IMG/VR virus record: IMGVR_UViG_3300037264_002724
Location: 1 to 38,816 of that record
DNA length: 38,816 nucleotides
Reading direction: 5' to 3' (one strand)
DNA from: a virus
Positions 37,094 to 38,816 of the stretch are shown in pieces. The notes below the pieces were generated by a model. The model saw only the letters and a list, made by a program, of their open reading frames with translations, made no database searches and was not told where the DNA came from. The position numbers were made by a program, and so were the translations under genes. Position 1 is the first letter of the stretch, and each line of letters starts with the position of its first letter.

Positions 37094-37178
37094 GGACTGG
37101 ATTGAAAGTGGCTATTCTACCTAGTTTTGAAAACTAGCGAGCCGTAAGGCTCTGTGGGTTCGACTCCCACCCTTTCCG
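37094..37178 (+). tRNA. tRNA-Ser (anticodon TGA), long variable arm, imperfect acceptor stem
   Basis: Anticodon stem CTAGT/ACTAG with loop TTTGAAA, variable arm GAGCCGTAAGGCTC, T arm GTGGG/CCCAC, discriminator G, then CT. The acceptor GGACTGG/CCTTTCC has two mismatches (positions 4 and 5). The D-arm and anticodon body match the tRNA-Ser(GCT) at 34943. Reads UCA; may be partly degenerate. Confidence 0.82.
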
Positions 37179-37180
37179 CT

Positions 37181-37348
37181 ATGGGCAAGAAGAGAACTAG
37201 ATACTGTGTAAGAACCAACCCGCCCAAAGGTTGGCAGATATGGGATCGAAAAATGGAAAAATGGTGGGGCAAACCTACCAAAGAATTCCCTTCTGTAATC
37301 ATTGACCGTTTGAACCAGGGCGGTGATAAGTCTGACATGAAGTATTAA
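37181..37348 (+). CDS. Small basic protein between tRNAs (55 aa)
   Basis: ATG two bases after the tRNA (CTATG). MGKKRTRYCVRTNPPKGWQIWDRKMEKWW, then EFPSVIIDRLNQGG. Basic and aromatic; no family recognised. Stop TAA one base before the next tRNA. Confidence 0.5.
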   Translation: MGKKRTRYCVRTNPPKGWQIWDRKMEKWWGKPTKEFPSVIIDRLNQGGDKSDMKY

Positions 37349-37349
37349 T

Positions 37350-37425
37350 GGCACGGTAGACCAACTGGCAGGAGTCGCCACACTTAAAACGTGGACAGTG
37401 ATGGGTTCGAATCCCTCCCGTGCTA
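37350..37425 (+). tRNA. tRNA with Leu anticodon TAA, short variable loop
   Basis: GGCACGG/CCGTGCT (G1.U72), anticodon stem CCACA/CGTGG with one A-C mismatch, loop CTTAAAA, short variable loop (one extra base before the T stem), discriminator A, then CT. Reads UUA. The fourth short Leu tRNA. Confidence 0.8.
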
Positions 37426-37427
37426 CT

Positions 37428-37607
37428 ATGAATAAATTTGGAATGTTAAACCATCCTGGGTTCTATAGGTTTGTTCGCAGGAAAATGGTCAAAGAATGCG
37501 AGTTTAAAACTCGCAATAAAGAGCGGTTGGGATATCGTGGTCAAAAACAACGATACTCAGTGTGGCGAGCAGAATACAATAAGAAATGGGAAGAATTAGG
37601 TTTATAA
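37428..37607 (+). CDS. Small basic protein between tRNAs (59 aa)
   Basis: ATG two bases after the tRNA (CTATG). MNKFGMLNHPGFYRFVRRKMVKECEF then RLGYRGQKQRYSVWRAEYNKKWEE. Strongly basic, one Cys, helical; unrecognised. Basic mini-proteins next to tRNAs could be RNA-binding, as inference. Confidence 0.5.
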   Translation: MNKFGMLNHPGFYRFVRRKMVKECEFKTRNKERLGYRGQKQRYSVWRAEYNKKWEELGL

Positions 37608-37645
37608 ATCCTCCATTTTTACCGATACTAAGGTATTAGGAGGAT
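37608..37645 (+). promoter_or_regulatory. Hairpin that hides the ribosome site of the next mini-ORF
   Basis: ATCCTCC (37608-37614) pairs exactly with GGAGGAT (37639-37645), the ribosome site four bases before ATG 37649. TACC (37620-37623) with GGTA (37632-37635) extends the fold. A translational switch is likely if the ORF is real. Confidence 0.55.
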
Positions 37646-37648
37646 ACA

Positions 37649-37714
37649 ATGACGCCAAAAGAGATACAAAAACGAAGTTGTCGGAATGCTCGAAAATCTT
37701 TTTCGATGAAGTAA
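37649..37714 (+). CDS. Mini-ORF (21 aa) with sequestered ribosome site
   Basis: MTPKEIQKRSCRNARKSFSMK, GGAGG before the ATG and a stop two bases before the next tRNA. Very short; support comes from its strong ribosome site, the covering hairpin and its fit to the pattern of the array. Confidence 0.35.
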   Translation: MTPKEIQKRSCRNARKSFSMK

Positions 37715-37716
37715 AT

Positions 37717-37800
37717 GCGGTAGTGTCGTAACTGGTAGCCGAGCAAGGTTGAGAGCCTTGTGCCCGCAAGGGCGTGTGGGTTCGACTCCCACCTACCGCA
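37717..37800 (+). tRNA. tRNA-Leu (anticodon GAG), long variable arm
   Basis: GCGGTAG/CTACCGC, anticodon stem CAAGG/CCTTG, loop TTGAGAG, variable arm GCCCGCAAGGGC, T arm GTGGG/CCCAC, discriminator A, then CT. Reads CUC/CUU. Confidence 0.93.
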
Positions 37801-37802
37801 CT

Positions 37803-37864
37803 GAATGCGATGAAAGAAGCTGAAAAGTCACTGTAAGGGGTGAAAGTCCTAATAAATCGCATTC
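37803..37864 (+). ncRNA. Structured spacer RNA after tRNA-Leu(GAG)
   Basis: Closing stem GAATGCGAT (37803-37811) with ATCGCATTC (37856-37864), nine perfect pairs beginning right after the CT trailer; inner part A/G-rich with GTCAC/GGTGA. No ORF of note. It ends four bases before the next tRNA. Confidence 0.5.
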
Positions 37865-37868
37865 TTAT

Positions 37869-37956
37869 GGCCCAATGGCGGAATTTAAACTGGTATACGC
37901 GCGAGTCTCAGAAACTCGTTCCTTCGGGAGTGTGGGTTCGAATCCCACTTGGGCCA
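37869..37956 (+). tRNA. tRNA-Leu (anticodon CAG), long variable arm
   Basis: GGCCCAA/TTGGGCC, anticodon stem CGAGT/ACTCG, loop CTCAGAA, variable arm TTCCTTCGGGAGT, T arm GTGGG/CCCAC, discriminator A, then CT. The D loop is slightly enlarged (GGAATTTAAACTGG). Reads CUG; canonical counterpart of the short tRNA at 35501. Confidence 0.92.
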
Positions 37957-37959
37957 CTG

Positions 37960-38010
37960 TGGAACGTTCCATAAGACTTTCGGTGGGTGGATATTGCGAC
38001 TTCAACCGAA
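37960..38010 (+). ncRNA. Structured spacer before tRNA-Leu(TAA)
   Basis: Palindrome TGGAACGTTCCA (37960-37971), then stem TTCGGT (37979-37984) with ACCGAA (38005-38010). No ORF. Two simple hairpins in a short spacer. Confidence 0.35.
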
Positions 38011-38014
38011 TCGT

Positions 38015-38096
38015 GGCCGTGTGGCGAAATTGGCATACGCGCTTGACTTAAGATCAAGTTCCGAAAGGATTGGGGGTTCAAGTCCCTCCACGGCTA
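38015..38096 (+). tRNA. tRNA-Leu (anticodon TAA), long variable arm
   Basis: GGCCGTG/CACGGCT (G1.U72), anticodon stem CTTGA/TCAAG, loop CTTAAGA, variable arm TTCCGAAAGGA, T stem GGGGG/CCCTC (one mismatch), discriminator A, then CT. Reads UUA. Its last three bases overlap the stop of the convergent protease gene. Confidence 0.9.
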
Positions 38097-38660
38097 CTTA
38101 ATTTTCTTAACTTTATGTAAATCTTGGCGTTTTACTGCCGTAGGACTCCAAATAGCAATACCATAACGATTAAGCTGTATCCCATCAGCTTCCTCATCGT
38201 GCCAACGCCCAATGAATTCGTCATTTGGTAAAAATCCACGATGGCCTTTGATGGAAGGGTCCATAAAGTAAATTTTGTCATAGGTATAGCCAATTGCGAC
38301 TACATAATGACCGCTATGGTTATTTTCGGTGTATTTTTTCTGGTTGCCCCAGGCTTGAATAGAGCAAATTACAGGGATTCCATCGTCAAGATATTCGTGA
38401 AGGTCTTTGATTGACATTTTTGATTTAGTTACTACGGTCAAGCCAAGTTCACGGGCGACACGAATGATATCTTTTGGGTGTGTGCCATTTTTATATGTTG
38501 TATTACATTTGTCAATGTAAAACTGTTCGTTATTAGGGCCAACATTGAAGTGGACAGCGATGGCCCTCAAAGCGGAAGCACCGCAGGAAAAGCTTTTGGG
38601 TTGTCTGACTGACGGTAACTTGACTTTTATGTGCGATTTTGGTACATTGAAAATCTCCAT
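38094..38660 (-). CDS. C39-like papain-fold cysteine protease
   Basis: 188 residues. ATG 38660 is chosen because AGGGGGTGG precedes it. Motif QPKSFSCGASALRAIA (oxyanion Gln and nucleophile Cys), GHYVVAIGYTYDKIYFMDPS (His and Asp). This is the layout of the peptidase C39-like group (bacteriocin leader or small-peptide cleaving). There is no transporter domain and no signal peptide. It is the second papain-fold protease of the window, unrelated in sequence to the first. Confidence 0.75.
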   Translation of the reverse strand: MEIFNVPKSHIKVKLPSVRQPKSFSCGASALRAIAVHFNVGPNNEQFYIDKCNTTYKNGTHPKDIIRVARELGLTVVTKSKMSIKDLHEYLDDGIPVICSIQAWGNQKKYTENNHSGHYVVAIGYTYDKIYFMDPSIKGHRGFLPNDEFIGRWHDEEADGIQLNRYGIAIWSPTAVKRQDLHKVKKIK

Positions 38661-38714
38661 AAACCACCCCCTAAAATTCAACATGCTGATATATAGGGGT
38701 AATAGAATGGTAAA

Positions 38715-38763
38715 AATATTAGAATATTGAACTGGAAGATTTCCCATGCAATACTCTAATATT
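38715..38763. repeat. 15-bp inverted repeat, 19-nt loop, at the start of the edge gene
   Basis: AATATTAGAATATTG (38715-38729) with CAATACTCTAATATT (38749-38763), one mismatch (A.C / G.U). It lies between the divergent C39 gene and the HNH-like gene and ends two bases before the latter's ATG. Possible shared operator or RNA hairpin. Confidence 0.7.
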
Positions 38764-38765
38764 GT

Positions 38766-38816
38766 ATGGAAAGACATAAATATACTAAAGAATTATTAGA
38801 GGCTATATCTAAGGAC
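38766..38816 (+). CDS. HNH-type homing endonuclease-like gene, 5' end only (truncated by window edge)
   Basis: 17 codons, MERHKYTKELLEAISKD, open at the right edge. 'KYTKELLEEAVxxSxSxxxVLRxLG' is the usual N-terminal DNA-binding start of phage HNH endonucleases found beside tRNA and RNR genes. The call is tentative because so little is visible. Confidence 0.4.
   Translation, partial: MERHKYTKELLEAISKD

Noticed and set aside
37117-37381. Minus-strand open frames reading 'GVEPTE' and 'GSRTH' style peptides
   Set aside because: These are the well-known reverse translations of tRNA T arms and have no gene features.
35033-38010. CRISPR array, suggested by short repeated segments in the tRNA region
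   Set aside because: Repeated segments are tRNA arms at irregular spacing; there are no uniform repeats and spacers and no cas genes.
244-38777. Alternative genetic code (TAG readthrough) prompted by the possible CTA anticodon at 36762
   Set aside because: Many intact genes here end in TAG and long ORFs are uninterrupted under the standard code, so general recoding is not supported.

Overview
The window is a stretch of a large T4-related, contractile-tailed phage genome, probably metagenomic. It carries recognisable T4-type tail genes (neck gp14, tail terminator gp15, sheath gp18, tube gp19, baseplate hub gp26), a late sigma factor (gp55), the recombination nuclease pair gp46/gp47 and a class I ribonucleotide reductase. 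It also has metabolic and translational genes typical of very large phages: CTP synthase, a bS21-like ribosomal protein and a dense tRNA array. Base composition is AT-rich except for a visibly GC-richer island from about 16.1 to 21.6 kb. Nothing in the sequence names the host, and no gene here shows stop-codon reassignment.

Layout. 1-9.1 kb holds virion genes: a partial neck-like gene, a 1,112-residue protein, small head-associated candidates, then gp14, gp15, gp18, gp19 and a second tube paralogue. 9.1-13.2 kb is mostly on the minus strand: a small candidate late co-activator, gp55, a glycosyltransferase and several small proteins, with a TPR-like protein on plus. 13.2-15.9 kb holds the baseplate hub gene, a small open frame in its -1 frame, two unknown genes and a third tube-like gene. 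15.9-21.6 kb is the accessory island: a 20-bp inverted repeat, a ParB-like protein, a MoxR-type AAA+ ATPase, a VWA/HExxH protein, a second protein homologous only to the C-terminus of the ParB-like protein, bS21 and a Holliday-resolvase-like nuclease. 21.6-33.2 kb is DNA and nucleotide metabolism, almost all on minus: gp47, gp46, NrdB, NrdA, a PD-(D/E)XK nuclease-like protein, a DNA methyltransferase and PyrG, plus a papain-like protease on plus. 33.2-34.7 kb has three small plus-strand genes. 34.7-38.1 kb is a tRNA/ncRNA/mini-ORF array. The right edge has a C39-like protease and the start of an HNH-like gene.

The most unusual part is the array. I read 15 tRNA genes, and all appear to be Leu, Ser or Tyr, the three isotypes that normally have a long variable arm in bacteria. 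Together they cover every Leu, Ser and Tyr codon. Four further Leu-anticodon tRNAs (CAG, TAG, CAA, TAA) have short, class I variable loops, which is abnormal for bacterial tRNA-Leu. None of the 15 encodes CCA; all 15 are followed by the dinucleotide CT. Small ORFs are threaded between the tRNAs, five with their ATG exactly two bases after a tRNA 3' end, and four longer spacers can fold into stems. This looks like a co-processed RNA/ORF locus. A role in surviving a host nuclease that attacks long-arm tRNAs is one testable explanation.

A second notable unit is the AAA+/VWA-metallopeptidase pair flanked by a full-length and a C-terminal-only ParB-like paralogue inside the GC-richer island. All function calls come from reading motifs by eye; no database search was run.
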